From assembly GCA_037013685.1 (NCBI GenBank), contig CM072885.1, positions 24,676,620 to 24,740,619 on the forward strand: a stretch of DNA of 64,000 nt. Direction: 5' to 3'. Made by a program: the position numbers and the translations under genes. The number at the start of each line of letters is the position of its first letter. Position 1 is the first letter of the stretch. The stretch is from Acridotheres tristis. Lineage: Eukaryota; Chordata; Aves; Passeriformes; Sturnidae. This document shows, one piece after another, positions 32,110 through 45,221 of this stretch. The notes beneath the pieces were generated by a model that saw only the letters and a program-made list of their open reading frames with translations, had not been told where the DNA came from and did no database searches.

Positions 32110-33712
32110 GGCAGATAGTGTTCAGCTGATTCAACTGATCCTGGTCTGGTCACTCGGAGATTTTGGCTTGGGTGGGTTAAACTGTGGAGTAAAATGTGGG
32201 AAGAAATGAGTCTGGACTTCCCAGCTCCACACCTGACCATTTTGGATCTCTCTGGCTTTGAGCTTCGCAGCTTCAAGCAACTCAGCTAATTCTGAGAGAT
32301 TTGAAGGCGCAGAAGAGGATTACGCGCTTGTGAAACTGCTGCCCTGACCTTCTACTGGCTGTTTGGGTGGGTGAATGGGATAGGCAACGGTAGTCAGGCT
32401 AAGGAAAGCTGAAGGGGCTTAGATCCAGTTCATATGAATGACAGGGATAACATTTTCACAAATGATTGTAGCCTTAAATCTTAAAAAGCTTAAATTGTAT
32501 GCAGGTATTTAATGTATGGTAGCATTAAATTGTGTGGTAGCATTTCAAGCCCTGTTAAATTCGTCTTAGAGATTCCCATCTCTAAGAACCAGGCGCTGAG
32601 AACTCCTGTAGCTAAATGAGACTCCAAGCACACCACCTCCCCATCTTTTCCAGTTTCTATATTTTGGCAAAGGTTTCAGTTTTGCCAGGGTTTCCATATC
32701 TTTTCCTGTGTCAGAGCTGTCCAAAATATACAGTTCCCTACTTGCTTGTCCACATCCCACAAGCTGGCTGCCAAATACCTGTGCCTAGCAGATTGCATTC
32801 CCTAGCGCTACATATTAAATCAAGGAGGGCTCCCTTGCTGACTTATCCCACCTACACTTCCCTGATTGAAGTGGGCAGAATTAAAAGTTGAGACCACTCC
32901 TGAAGTAGCATTAAAGGGCTGCCTCCTTTTCCCATACACCCTGAGCTTGCTGCTCTGTAAAAATGCTTTAGGCTGTGGAGCTATATTTTTACCTATGTCT
33001 AACACCATCTATTCCCCATAGAGAGGGTTATATATCAGCAGGTCTTCCAACGAATATCTCTCATATAACCTAATTTGAAGTACCAAGAGGATAGGATAGG
33101 GTGAAGTGAGTTTCATCTCATTTCCATCAAGCTCTTCCTAAACAATGCTGGCCAATGCCACTGAGATGTGCAATGGGATTTCGTTAGTCCACGTGCTTCA
33201 TGTATTCATTTTTAAGGATATGATATAGATTAAATGAAACAGACTACATACAGGGCCTGCTGCTCTGCTCAGTCTTCTGCATGTTTTCTGTTTGACAAGA
33301 TGATTCTCTGATTCCTGCCATTCCAATATTTCTTGAGACTCCATGAGCTAGATTCTGATCTTAATTATGTTCTTTCAAATCAGAGCTGCCTTAATTGTGT
33401 CTGGTTTATTCTGGTGCAATTGAGCTCAGAATATGACTTTCACAGAGACATAGTAAGTGTTGTCATTAGAATATGCCACTGTTTTGACAACTGTTCATGA
33501 AACAGCTCTGTTTCATCAGACTCTGCTGAAAGGGAAATGCAACGTGATAATGGGCATTGGGAATAGCATGGGGCACCTCTCGCAGTGATGGCAATAAAGA
33601 TTTTTGTGAGCAGCCACAACATAAATAGGCAAGGAATTCTGTAAATCAACATTTCCCAGGGTTATCCTCAAGCTCTTAGAAAAGCTCTGAGTAAACTGTG
33701 GGCAAGTGTGGG

Positions 33713-33786
33713 TTTTCTTAGTTTTTTTGTTGCTTGTGTTTTTTTGTTTGGTGTTTGGTTTTGTTTGGGGTTTTTTGGCTTTTTTG
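33713..33786. repeat. T/G-rich low-complexity tract
   Basis: Irregular TTTG, GTTT and TTTTTTG units over about 74 bases. Similar tracts recur at 47581, 61430 and 63926. Confidence 0.8.
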
Positions 33787-36484
33787 TGAGAGGTGTAATG
33801 AGACAAAAATATCTCCATAGGTCTTTCTTTCGAATCATTGTCAAAATTAGTGTTGGAAACCAAGGTGATAAAATAAACCTAGTAATTTAAAAGAATTTTC
33901 TTGCTTAGTGATTTCTCTGGCTCAGGATTTTCAGGTAGCCTAAATATATAAAGATCTCTTTATTTCTATGCAGATAGCATGATCTTCAAACATGAAGATT
34001 AGATCAGATCCTTCTCTTTTGTAATCCATGTTTCTCCATGTGAGAAACAAAAATTAGCAAAAACTATACATGGAGAAAAATTAGGTTTCTGATACAGCCC
34101 ATAGCATTTTCATAGATTCCTGAGAAATTTTCTCTCAGCTTTGCAATGAATTACTGATGTCTATTTTAAACTCATCTACCTCGTGTTCAGTCAACTAGAA
34201 AGAGCAATCATATATTGAAAATTATGCATAATTTTGTTCATGAGTAATGGCAACAAGCTTATTCCACTATTATTTCTGAAATCTTTTAAAGCAAGCCAGT
34301 GACCAATGATTTATTCATGAAAATATTCACACATTTCAAAACTTTCATGAATGTTAGCATGAATAATTAACATAATTTGTGTTACTTGTACTCATTGCTC
34401 ATTATTTTCCTATTCAAAAAGGCATAATTCATCTATTTACAGAGCATTAGAATATAATGATTACAGCATTGGATCAGACAGGTGTTTCGTCTCATCCTGT
34501 AATGTTTCTATCAGTGTTGGTTACCAAAAAGGCAGGTGTAGCAAATTTTGCCCTAGATAACTGCACTGCCCTCCGATAAAAGGTTCCTGTACCCATCAGC
34601 TTGGGTTTGCTCACTACCCAGCGTGGAAATAGAAACCTCTAGCGATTTTAGACAAGCTGCAGATATGCTCACTGTCCAGAAGAGCAACTAATCCGGTATT
34701 GCCTCCCAGTAAGTTCAGTACCTTAGTGATAGCATGTAGCAGGGAATTCAGTAGGTGAATTAAATATTTTCTTTGGAAAATTATACTCCAGAGAAACTTT
34801 GATCTATTTAAATAAGTTGGCTTTCAGTGTTACTGATATCTCTCTTCTATATGACATGAAAAGACCAACTGGAACAGCTAGTGTTCATATAACAGAACAT
34901 GGCATAAGTGTCATTCATTTACTCCACCATGAGAAAAGAAAATAATAATAACATAATTTCCATTTCAACACCTCTTATTCCTCCTAAGCTAATGAAAGTT
35001 TTGGTTTGTCTGTTTGGTTTGGGCTTTTTTCTCTGACTGCTGCTGTAACAGAGCAGAATAGGGTTGTTCACCTTAACGCCGTAATGAGTGGCCACAGCTG
35101 GCTTAGAACCCAGAAAGGCTTCCAAATATTTCACTCCACCTGTGATTGTTCTGCCTCAGCCAATGTTAATTTCCATTAGCGATTCAAATGTTAGGTCTCC
35201 CAACTTAATTAACATACCACGAATCCTTATTCGATCCTTATTCTCTTTTTCTAAGAGCAATACTTTCAGTAAATAAGTTCTAAGTTCTTGGAAAACCCAA
35301 CTGTTAATCTTTTACTGTGAAAAAGGATCATTCATGTGTAGCTTCTGTTTTCTCTTTCTTAACTTGCTTCCAGCTTGTAACAATAATCTGCCTATTCTAT
35401 TACAACTTAAACTTGTTAAAGAATTTAATACAATATACGAACACCTATATATGCAGGCTTGTCAGGTTGCGTTTCTTGGTCTTTTAGATTGATGCTTCAA
35501 AGAATATATATCAGACAACATTTTTTTAAAGTTATGATTCTTTTTTATCCTCTCCTATATGTAAATCTAGTTTTTGCTAGTTTCAATCAATTAAGGTGGA
35601 AGTGAAACAAGGCTTTTCAGTATAGAATACTTAATATTAATCTAGTGCCTGTCCTAAAGATAGGTATGCTTGTTGCTACCCTCCTGTCCTTCTGCAGCGT
35701 ATCTGACTTCAGCAACAGCTTGTGTATTTTTGCTATCAGCACAGCCACTTCAATTTCAAATGCTTTCCAAACCCTTGCATATATAACCATGAGGCCCTTT
35801 TGATATGCTGCTGTTTAGCTTATCAGTTTGTTCCAATGTTTCCCCTTTCAGAGTTTCACATTCTGACGGCTCATGTGCTTTCTTGTCTTGAAAAAAAATA
35901 GGTTTAACATGGCTATCGGCCATGTTAGCATGCATCATTTGCAGAGAAGACTTAACCAAAAAATAATTCAGAACCTCGGCAAAATCATTTTCCTCATTAA
36001 TTATTCCAAACAATTCCTTGATGTGTAGCAGATCCCATTGGTTCCCTCCTAAAGTGGGTGAATTTAAGACCTTTGAGAAATATCCTGCAGTTCCCCCCTC
36101 TATGCACACCTCCACTAGCTCTTGTTAGTTTGTGAATCCTTGGCCCTCTTCATTAACCACTAACATTTTGTTTGTGTTTTATTTTAACTCCCTCCCTTAG
36201 CCATGGGCTTCACCAGACATGAAGTGTCATTTCCTCAAACCTGGTTGCTTGGCTCAAACAATTTCTTGGACCTTAACATTTCACAATAACTTTATTCCTA
36301 TCTTGCCATCCAATTTGCTTTCTATATGACTTCACTGAATCAGAAACTGTTGAAATACCTGTTGTTTTGAATCCATGGATTTTACTTTCTTTCTCTTTCA
36401 TTCGGGGGGGAGGGTATTATTTTTAACTTATTTTATTTCTGCCTTCACCTTTTAAGCAGTTCACTAATTATAATCAGTTTGTCT

Positions 36485-36512
36485 CACGCTCTTAATGCCA
36501 CGCTCTTAATGC
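36485..36512. repeat. perfect 14-bp tandem duplication
   Basis: CACGCTCTTAATGC occurs twice back to back. Confidence 0.9.
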
Positions 36513-39500
36513 AGTAATAAGTTTATTATTTTTTAGTGTTTTGACTGTATCATGTCTTCAGCTATTTAGTTAAGAGCACGTACTCTTATGTTCTCCACTT
36601 ATTCTAGAAATCACTTAGGAATTGATGGGGTTTTAAAATCTGTTTTGTACCAGCTGGTTTACCAACACACAGGTGGGTGAACTCACCAATGATTACCATT
36701 TCATTAGACTTTCATACCTCTTTGATCTCACTCCATAATAACCCATTGAATATCCCAGACATTTTCTGGACTAAGGGTACTAGTGCTTTGTGCAAGCATC
36801 AGGGTTGAATTAGAGAGGATATTTTTTCACTTAGCACACTGGACTGAGACCAAGTTGATCACAGATAAGTCCCTGACCATGCCACCAACCTGCTGCCTGA
36901 TTTTTAACACATTCCTATATCCTGCTGAGGTCAGAGACCAGCTCTTGCTACCTTGGGTAGGCTTTGGCTTGGCATTCTGAGGCAGGGACAATAATTCTTC
37001 CTGGTCCCATGACAGTGTTTTAGGGATTTGCTTCCCACAGATGTCAGATAGTGAGGATCAGCTGTGATGCTGCCAAATGAAAAAAAGGAACAGACAGACT
37101 CCATCCACAGGGTTTTCCCTTGCACTGGAGTGTTGGAAAATTGAGCCTTTAGGAGATGCTTACTGGGAAAGTTTCTGTTCAGAAAAGGAGGATAAGATAA
37201 AATGTTCAGTATCCCTCAAACAAAACGATACTGAAGCTGTAACTGCTCCAGATCTTGGTGAGATGTAAAAGAGAGATGTTTTCTCTGCTGTTGCTTTTCC
37301 ATGCTTAGGCTAAGCTCAAATTGATCCCTTGATCCATTACTGGCATCTTTCACCCACACTAATTTCACATTTCTAGCAGTATATATTCAGCTGATGAAAG
37401 CTGACAGAGCATGAGTGGCATGAAAGGAGAGGCCATCACCGAAGAAAGTGCTATATTTAACCTGGCAATGTCATGCCTTCTCAGTGTGACCTTGAGCCTA
37501 GCAGTGAGAATTTAAACAGGGCACCTTGGTTGTGAAGTTTCTTCCTTTAGCCAAACATAGAAGGATCTTAAATATGATGAAAAGCAGGAAGGAAGGGAGG
37601 TAAAATAAGTTACCTTTCTGCTTTTGACATTTGTGATAGCCAGCACATTTAACTGCCACTAGAAGGCAAGAATGCATGAAGAGCTCACTGTTAAAGTCTC
37701 ATTAAAAATGTCTGTTTGATGTCTGCTAGTCATTCCCACAATCTGATCCACTGGGAATAAATGTAGGGATTTTTACTGAAAGGCTTTGACATCAGAAGCA
37801 GCTTCCTGCAAGGAATACCCTTCTGTTATTAATTATTTTGCTATGTGCTTCAGTAAAGGGGAAAAAACCGAAAAGTATACAATCATGAAAAAAGTAAGGA
37901 AAGAAAAAAGAAAGCAGATGAACAAAAGCATTTGTTATGTTTTGTCTGAAGAAAGCCTGTAACTATCTCTCTCCCTTTCTTTAGCAAAGAGTGAGACTGT
38001 TTATCTCCTACTTTGAAATACAGAGGAATGCAAAAATACCAGGTTTAAAAAAGCCCAGATAAGTCAAGCACTGCCATCTTTTCTGAATGACAGATTTGAT
38101 AATTAATATTCCACATGATTGTCTTTAATTCCTCTTAAAAATCAAAGTGAGGTGTGGAAATGACACATAGCTAAAAAAGATGAGGAATAATTTTCTTGTT
38201 AGTGCTTTCAGAAAGTAGTGACAAAGGCTGAAATTCTGGTTTCACCACAGGTTGCTGACATGGCCTTGGACAAACTCAGTAACCTCCTGTACCTCAGCAT
38301 CTAACATGGAAATAGTATAAAATAAGATTTTCATTCTCACAAGCTTTGTCTGCTCTTCCTGTTTAGATTTTAAAGTGCTTGGCAGCATTTCTGGAACAGT
38401 CAGCGCTAAACTTACCCTTAACCTAAATTTGGGCTTCTACAGAAAGAAATCTTACAAATATTCAGTTGCTTTTTATTCCATGTGTAAATTACCTAATAAC
38501 ATGGGCCTTTGGAGAGTAAGAGCCTTTCCACTGACCCATGGTGTTGCTGACACAGGCAGCTATACATGGGATGGTATCCTCATTTATGCAGGGATGGTAC
38601 TACTGTGTGCTTGTTCCCTCTGCCTGCTCACTGCTGCCACACACTTCTGAGAGAGAAAAGTGGGAGCTCTGGCTTAGCTAGTGTTGCTTTTGCACTCATC
38701 AGGTGAGCCCTCTTCCTTGGACAATGCTCAGCCTGCTTTGCTTTTTCAGCTCACCAGAAATTTTTCATTCTTCTTGGCTAGAGCAAGTGCAAAGCTGCAG
38801 AGAGAAAGCACTTAGCTCCACAAACCAGTGACAGCAGTATTTACCCAGTTTGGGAAGAAGTGACAAGGTGGTATAGTGCCAGCCTAGGAATCAAATGTGC
38901 TGCTCTTCAGGGAGAGTCATTGGATCTGGCTGCTGTGGATAAAAGGTGCAGTTTTTAAAGATTCAGTCCCACTGAAGACAATCTCAATCACCTTTTTCTG
39001 GCGCACTGGAAGGCTGGTCATTCTCTCTCAAAGGGGATCTTCTGGCATTCAGCATGTTCTATGATGCTATGACTTGAATGAAAATGAGCCCCTTGCCGTC
39101 GCTACACCTTTCTTTTCTCCACCGTTTAAGAGTTGAAACATCAAGTTTCCTCAGTGCAGATCAGTAGACAGGACCAGCTGTAGGTGCCTTGATTTTGTGC
39201 TAAGGATGACAGCATAACAAATGCCTACAGCACAACAGCAAAGGAAAAATCCATCCTCTGCATTTTCTGATATTCTTCATAAGCTATGTTCAGGTTGAGT
39301 CAGCTAGGAGGCTCAGAGACTTCTGATTGCACATCTTAGTGGGTGAAAAGCTCTAAATTTAACTTTTATTCCAGTTTGAGAAGATGGAGAAAACAAAAAA
39401 GCCTTCAGCCCTTTCTTTCAAGGCATGAGGAAACTGTGGTTAAACCTATTTCCTAACCCTCTGGCAGTGGTGTTAATGCAATACAACAAAAAGAACAAGG

Positions 39501-42500
39501 AAAAAAGCCCAGGAGAGCTCTCACCTTTTTTTTTTTTTCTTTAATAGTTTATTTCACAAGAATAGCTCCAGATCAACATTTTATTCATTGCACATTATTG
39601 CTTCTTAAAAAATGGAACAAAATTAAAAGCACAACAACCAGAAAGGAAGAAATTTTTTGCAACTCTACATATAGAGAAGAGATGATAACTAAATAAAGAG
39701 GAATCGTTTGCTTAATTTGAAGGTCTACTAAGACCTCATTGTTAGGGTTGACACCAACATATTTTTTGCTGTGCTGACAAACACCCTCATGTCTTCAACC
39801 TCCCATGCTCTGCCATGAAGCCAATTCCTGCACTGCAGCGTGAAGGAGTAATTCTCGCTTTTCCCTGTGTAATGATTAGTTATTGTACAGGCCTCCTAGA
39901 AGCCTTCTGTGGTCATCATGCCAACTCTCTTCCTAACTCTTCTTTAACCTGCTCTTCTTTGCTGCAGTAGTCAGCCACAGGTGGGGCTGGGGGGGCATTC
40001 AGGCTGTGTACAGCCCATCCTGATTTCACAGCATCCTGGACACCTAAAGGGCACTCAGGATCACGGAGTGAGTGCAGACACAGCGATTTGAAAGGCTATT
40101 TTCTCTTGTTCAACCTGCATTCCCTGCCGAGATGTAAGAGGATTAGTATGTGTGCTGAGTGCCAGACCTCTTGCTGCTCTGCAGTGAACCACTCTGGGTG
40201 CTAAAAGTGGAGCCTCAGAAGGAGCCTAATCCAGGTCTTGTCGGCTGGCAGCATGTTTTCCCTACCACCAGGGTTTGACAAGCTGGGGCTTGATGGGTGT
40301 TTATGAGGCAGGCATGAACGCACGAGGAGAGGTGCTAAAAGGAGACAGCACCTCAGAGAACTCAGATGCACTTCTTTGCTCTGGTAGGAGCCAAGGTGTG
40401 TTTCCAGTTACCCCTCAGTGCTGCTGCTGTTAAGATGTCAGTCCTATTTTTGTGGTGGAATCAATTAGTTGGAAGGTGAGAATATCGCTGGTTTTGCTTT
40501 AAAGTGATGGGTACATCCCACCAGGGAAAAGGCAGAAGCACTTCGTGTTTGATCTCCCACCGTTCCTTAAACTCTGAACTGAATTGCAGAGTGAGGAAAA
40601 TGAGAGCTGATCTTTGCTTAGATAAGCACTCTCAAGCAAATTAACAAAACAATGACACAGCTCTTTGTGTTCCTATCAGAAATCATGCACATCATTCCAG
40701 CTAGGCTGAATGGTAGAGGAGTAGAACCAGCTCCCTCAGCTCAGAAACACGTGGGACTTCGTACAATACTTTTTTTTTTGTCTCACTGCTTGCTGAAATG
40801 ACTAACTACAGTCCCTCAAGGGCAAAAGAAAAAGAGTTCTGAAAAAACCCCTCCATATTCTCCACAACAGAGTACACGCAGTTGCTCTTATCACTATTTA
40901 TACATAGATGATTATGCTGTCTTCCACACTGTGAGGAATGAAAGGATTACTTGGGGAAATAATCTGAAAACCAAATACTTCTTTCCTTGATGTTTTTGGA
41001 AAGGACAGATTTGCCAAAGCTGTCCCACGTTTATTTATTTATTTTTTAAAATGACCTATTATTACTCTAATTAAACATCTAACTGAAGAGAGCAACTTTT
41101 TTACAAAAACAAATTAAAGATTTATTATTATATGGAAAACAGTGCTCTGTTTTGGACTGGGAGAAGAGAGAGGGAACTTTCTCTCTTTGGTCTGCATCCA
41201 GCAGATTGAAAACAGAGAGCTCTTCTGTTCAGTTTTCTTTTTATTCCTCCACTCTCCATATTCCTCTTCTTTCCACCATGCACTTCTCATCACTCTTTTC
41301 AAAGACACAGCCATGTCCGTCACAAAATGACTTCATCTGCTGTTTGAGTCTTTGAGTCAATGAGTTATGATCACCTATCCTGCCCCGTTCACACACAGAG
41401 CTGCTGATTTTCTTGGATTTTCACATTCACTACAGGAGCATATCGCTGTTTTGAGCAGTTTACAGTCTGTCCCTTCTGTGGGGTTGTTCTGGCTGTTATC
41501 TCTGCCCTCTCAGCCTAAGGAAGAGAGGGCAGGGCACAAAAAGTTGTTAGGCTTGTGAGAAAAATGTTGTCTTCCCAATAACCTCAAAGAGGGTTGTGTG
41601 AAGATGGGCTTTTCTGAGAACAGACATTCCCTCAGTCCCGGGTCTCATGAGCCACTGGTCTCATCAGACAGCTGATGCTTTCTTTTGCTTTCAGACCACT
41701 GAAAATAAAATGACCTATGCTGAACAATTGTTAATTGTCATTAATTTGTCCACTGGATATTTCCCCCCTTTATTTTAAATTGTACATCTGCAAGTGTGCT
41801 GGCTAAGCTTCACAGTCTGATTAATAGTTTCAATTATTATGTCAAGGCCAAGAGATCCTTTTCAGCTTTTCACATTTAGTATTGAGAACTTGGTATTTTT
41901 TGTGTGTGACTGTTCACTTAACACGTGAACCAGCTTCCCACCTCTAAATTAATGGCCTGATGTCTATGGGCAGAAGCTGAAGGTGCTCTAGACAGGCTGG
42001 ATAACTAACTGTTCCTTTTGCTCTGAGAAGGGCTAAAGAGCAGTACAGCTGAAGGGAGAGATCACAAACCAGAAATATCTTGGAGAAAAGACAAAAACAA
42101 AGGCATGGGCTGTTCAGTAGGGGTTGTATTTATTGTTCCTTTCCCCACATCAGGTAATTATTGCAAATCACTGGTGATTGACAACATACCTCTCAGCCTG
42201 TTCTTGATTACAACTTGCAGGAGGATCTTTTGGTTCAATACCTGTGAACGTAACACTGATATGTTATGGTTTAGCATTATTTTGCATCATCCACTTGTCT
42301 TTTTAAAGACAAGTGACTTTAAAGAGATATTAACTGCAGGTCTGCACTGTGGGTAGTAGTAGAAACTCCCTCTGGGCATGGTTTCCTTGAGTACACCAGG
42401 GCTGCTTCCACACAAGACGGAAATTGTGCTGCAAATCCTCCATCCTGGAAGTGGCACAGAGTTCCATTCCCTCCAAAAGTGCAAACCTGGTTGGCTGTGT

Positions 42501-43245
42501 GTGTCCCAAGAGAAAACATGTGATCTTAAGTTAGACTTGGCTTCCCTGGGGAGTTAATTTCGGTCTCATAGTCTCCTTCACTTAAGCATTGGATGGTCTA
42601 TCATTCCCTTTCTTGAAAACTTCGCAAAATCTTGCAAAGCAAGCAAAGGGATTCCTCTCTTTCTTATGACATTGCTGCTGCTTTAGCACTGTCTTTTTTT
42701 TCTCTTCAGCTCACTTTAGGATTGAGGTAACTGCTCTTTTATTCGCTTTGGGTAGTATTTCACTGAAAAAACACCCGAGAAATGTTTGTCACATCAACTG
42801 CTCCATACTGTGAGTGACAGTCCCTAGATTTGGCACAAAGTACTAAAGGAATGAAACAGTATCTAGTCTGAGAAAAGTCTGCAACATCTTTCATTAGCTT
42901 TTCACCCACTTTGTTAGTATCCCCTCTTTTACACATAAAACTTGTTCACACATGCTGAAAATACAGGGCAGCATATGTGAAAGTGTTTGCAATGTGTCTT
43001 TTACTCAGTGACTTTCTTACAGTTAGGAAGCAGAGTACAGACAGTTGCTGAAATAAGAAATGTAATGCATTTTTAAGAGGTATTGGTCAATCATGTGGAA
43101 ATAGACATCACTCTCAAGTATGATTAAAATTACTAGTGGTATCAGACTTTATGTGCCTGGTATTACATTGATTACTGAGCTCAGAGAGCTATCTTTCCAC
43201 TTATTAAAAGGCTGCTGATTATCAAGCAAAGTGCATGATTTTTCA

Positions 43246-43350
43246 AATAATTAAATATAAATAATTACTATGTTACTTTAGTATAGTATTATTTATTTAA
43301 TACATAATTTATTATAATTACTGTATCATATATATATAAAAATAATTCTT
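43246..43350. repeat. very AT-rich patch
   Basis: About 100 bases that are roughly nine-tenths A and T, with ATAATT, TTATTT and a short (AT)n run. Possibly an unwinding or matrix-attachment type element, but this is composition only. Confidence 0.6.
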
Positions 43351-44594
43351 ATGTGTCAACTTGTGATTGCTGTACTCTTGAATAGGGGCATCAGTGATCT
43401 CTGCCTACTTGGGGATTCTTATGTTTCAAAAATGTCTCAGAGCCATCATAGAATGACCAAAAAGAGCATGGGAGACACACAGGGCCCCAGGGATCTGTAA
43501 ATAGACGTGTGATAACTGGCAGAGTTAGATAATTTCTATTTGAGACGTCACTTCCAAAGAATCTGTTCTTCATTTGTTGTACTTTGTTAGCAAAGCAGAG
43601 CTTCTAGAAATCTATTTCAATGCATCAGAGTAAACAAAGGCAGCAGGAGGAATAAATGTGTTCTTGTCTTGTCTCATGCTGATGCCAAGGGGTCAGAACC
43701 CAGATGTCCTGACCCTGAGTTCAGAACCATGCTCTTATTATTGGACTATAATTTGACATGGAGCTTTCTTTCTTTTTCTTTTATTTTTTTTCCCCGCATG
43801 GTGTTGGGGGGTGGTGGTACATTGTATTTGTTCACATCAGCCAAGACTGAAGAAAAAATATTATGTATAATTACAGAGCAAGACAAGCTCATATGTCACC
43901 CATCAGCATTGTCTAATCACTGGTATTATTCTCTGTTCTTACTCACTCTCATGTCACTGCTGCCTCTCTTTCCACCTCAAAGGCTTAACTCCTCCTTCCT
44001 CTGACAGGATGTACAATAGCCAGAGCAGTATAAATCAAAGACTAGAATCAGGAGAATTAGGACGGATTGGAAGTGCCAGTTCCTCAAGAAGGAAAAGAAC
44101 AAAAACAAGACGGCAGGAGATCAGAAGAGTGATTGCAGCTTCATTACAAGGGCTGTTCTACCATCACTACAGGTTATTGCCTGTCACACACTGTTTTTAT
44201 TTTCCAGCTCCTGACTGGTGAAGATCTTGATCTGAAATAAATGTCAGCTGTCCACTTACTTTATAAATCTCCTTTCTGTGCTCACATTTAATATTTACTT
44301 GCCATCATGTTTTTCAAGTAAAATCTGATTTTATACTATTGGTATCTTTATTGTAAAGCAGCAGGAGAGAGGTTGAGAGTTGCAGAGGAGCTCTTACAGG
44401 TCCATGCTGCAGTGGGACTGAGAGGGAGCGAACTCAGGCAGATCAAAAGGTAGGATAAACTGTGATGGGGCTTCCATGCAGTCCACTTAACATAAACTGC
44501 TTCCTTAATAAGGTCTGGACATTAATCATACAAGTGGTCAAAATACTGCAATATTGAATTTTTAAAGCTTTCTTTCATTAATTTACTTATGAGT

Positions 44595-44687
44595 TTAAAA
44601 AAAAAACAAATAAAAAACCCCAACAACAAAAAATAAAAATAAAATTAAAACCACACAAAAAACTCCACAAACTATAAAAAAAATCTC
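44595..44687. repeat. A/C-rich low-complexity tract
   Basis: A runs broken by C, AAC and CCAC units over about 90 bases. Comparable tracts occur at 3039, 7161, 24561 and 51679. Confidence 0.8.
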
Positions 44688-45188
44688 ATTACCAGAAATT
44701 CTGTAACACCAGGTTGAAATCTAAGGGTTTCAACAGCATGTCATTGGGAGTTTCAGATTTCAAGAGAGCCTGGTGCAGAAAGAGGTAAAGATGGTTTCTG
44801 CCTGAATGCTGGATCTTCCTTTGCTAAGAGTTTTTGTTGAGAGCAGATCTCCATACTGACTTTTCCATGGGGGGGATGAAATAGTCTCTTTATTGTTATG
44901 AATGATGTTCTGTTTTTTCCAATTTATCAAGCAACAAGATTAAATGTAGCAGCAAATTTTTAATAGTAACAATTATAAATGTATACAATTCAAGTATTGG
45001 AGATTAATACAATCAAAGTGCATATATTTGAGAATACACAAAATTTGGCAGTAAGTAATTTAGTATAATTGAGGTTCGTATAAAGCATAAGCAAAACCAA
45101 CCGGGGAGGGTCCCCCCTCCTCCGACCAGGGATACAGGGAGACACTCGCCCCTCCTCATGTACCAACGCATCAAGGCTAACAATCCCA

Positions 45189-45197
45189 CTTATATAC
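45189..45197 (-). promoter_or_regulatory. TATA box of the minus-strand LTR
   Basis: The minus strand reads GTATATAAG, a strong TATA box, about 465 bases into the LTR, as expected for the end of U3. Confidence 0.65.
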
Positions 45198-45208
45198 TGT
45201 AGGCTCCA

Positions 45209-45221
45209 GAAGTTTCTAGAA
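45209..45221 (-). promoter_or_regulatory. perfect three-unit heat-shock element
   Basis: The + strand reads GAAgtTTCtaGAA: three alternating, correctly spaced nGAAn units, the binding pattern of trimeric heat-shock factor. On the minus strand it lies about 12 bases upstream of the LTR TATA box, where an activator site would act. It is a motif match only; no response is shown. Confidence 0.6.

Larger units (their letters stand above)
30450..44895. other. long AT-rich intergenic or intronic stretch
   Basis: Over 14 kb with no recognisable gene, RNA or transposon. Open frames are chance-sized (155 codons or fewer), and none carries a motif. Minor landmarks are a CTCF-like site (31919), an 18-A run (32092-32109), a T/G-rich tract (33713-33786), a 14-bp tandem duplication (36485-36512), a very AT-rich patch (43246-43350) and an A/C-rich tract (44595-44687). 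Confidence 0.5.

Noticed and set aside
37654..37670. Second CTCF-like string (CCACTAGAAGGCA), and a similar one near 63672
   Set aside because: Key core positions mismatch and the context is AT-rich; too weak to list as sites.
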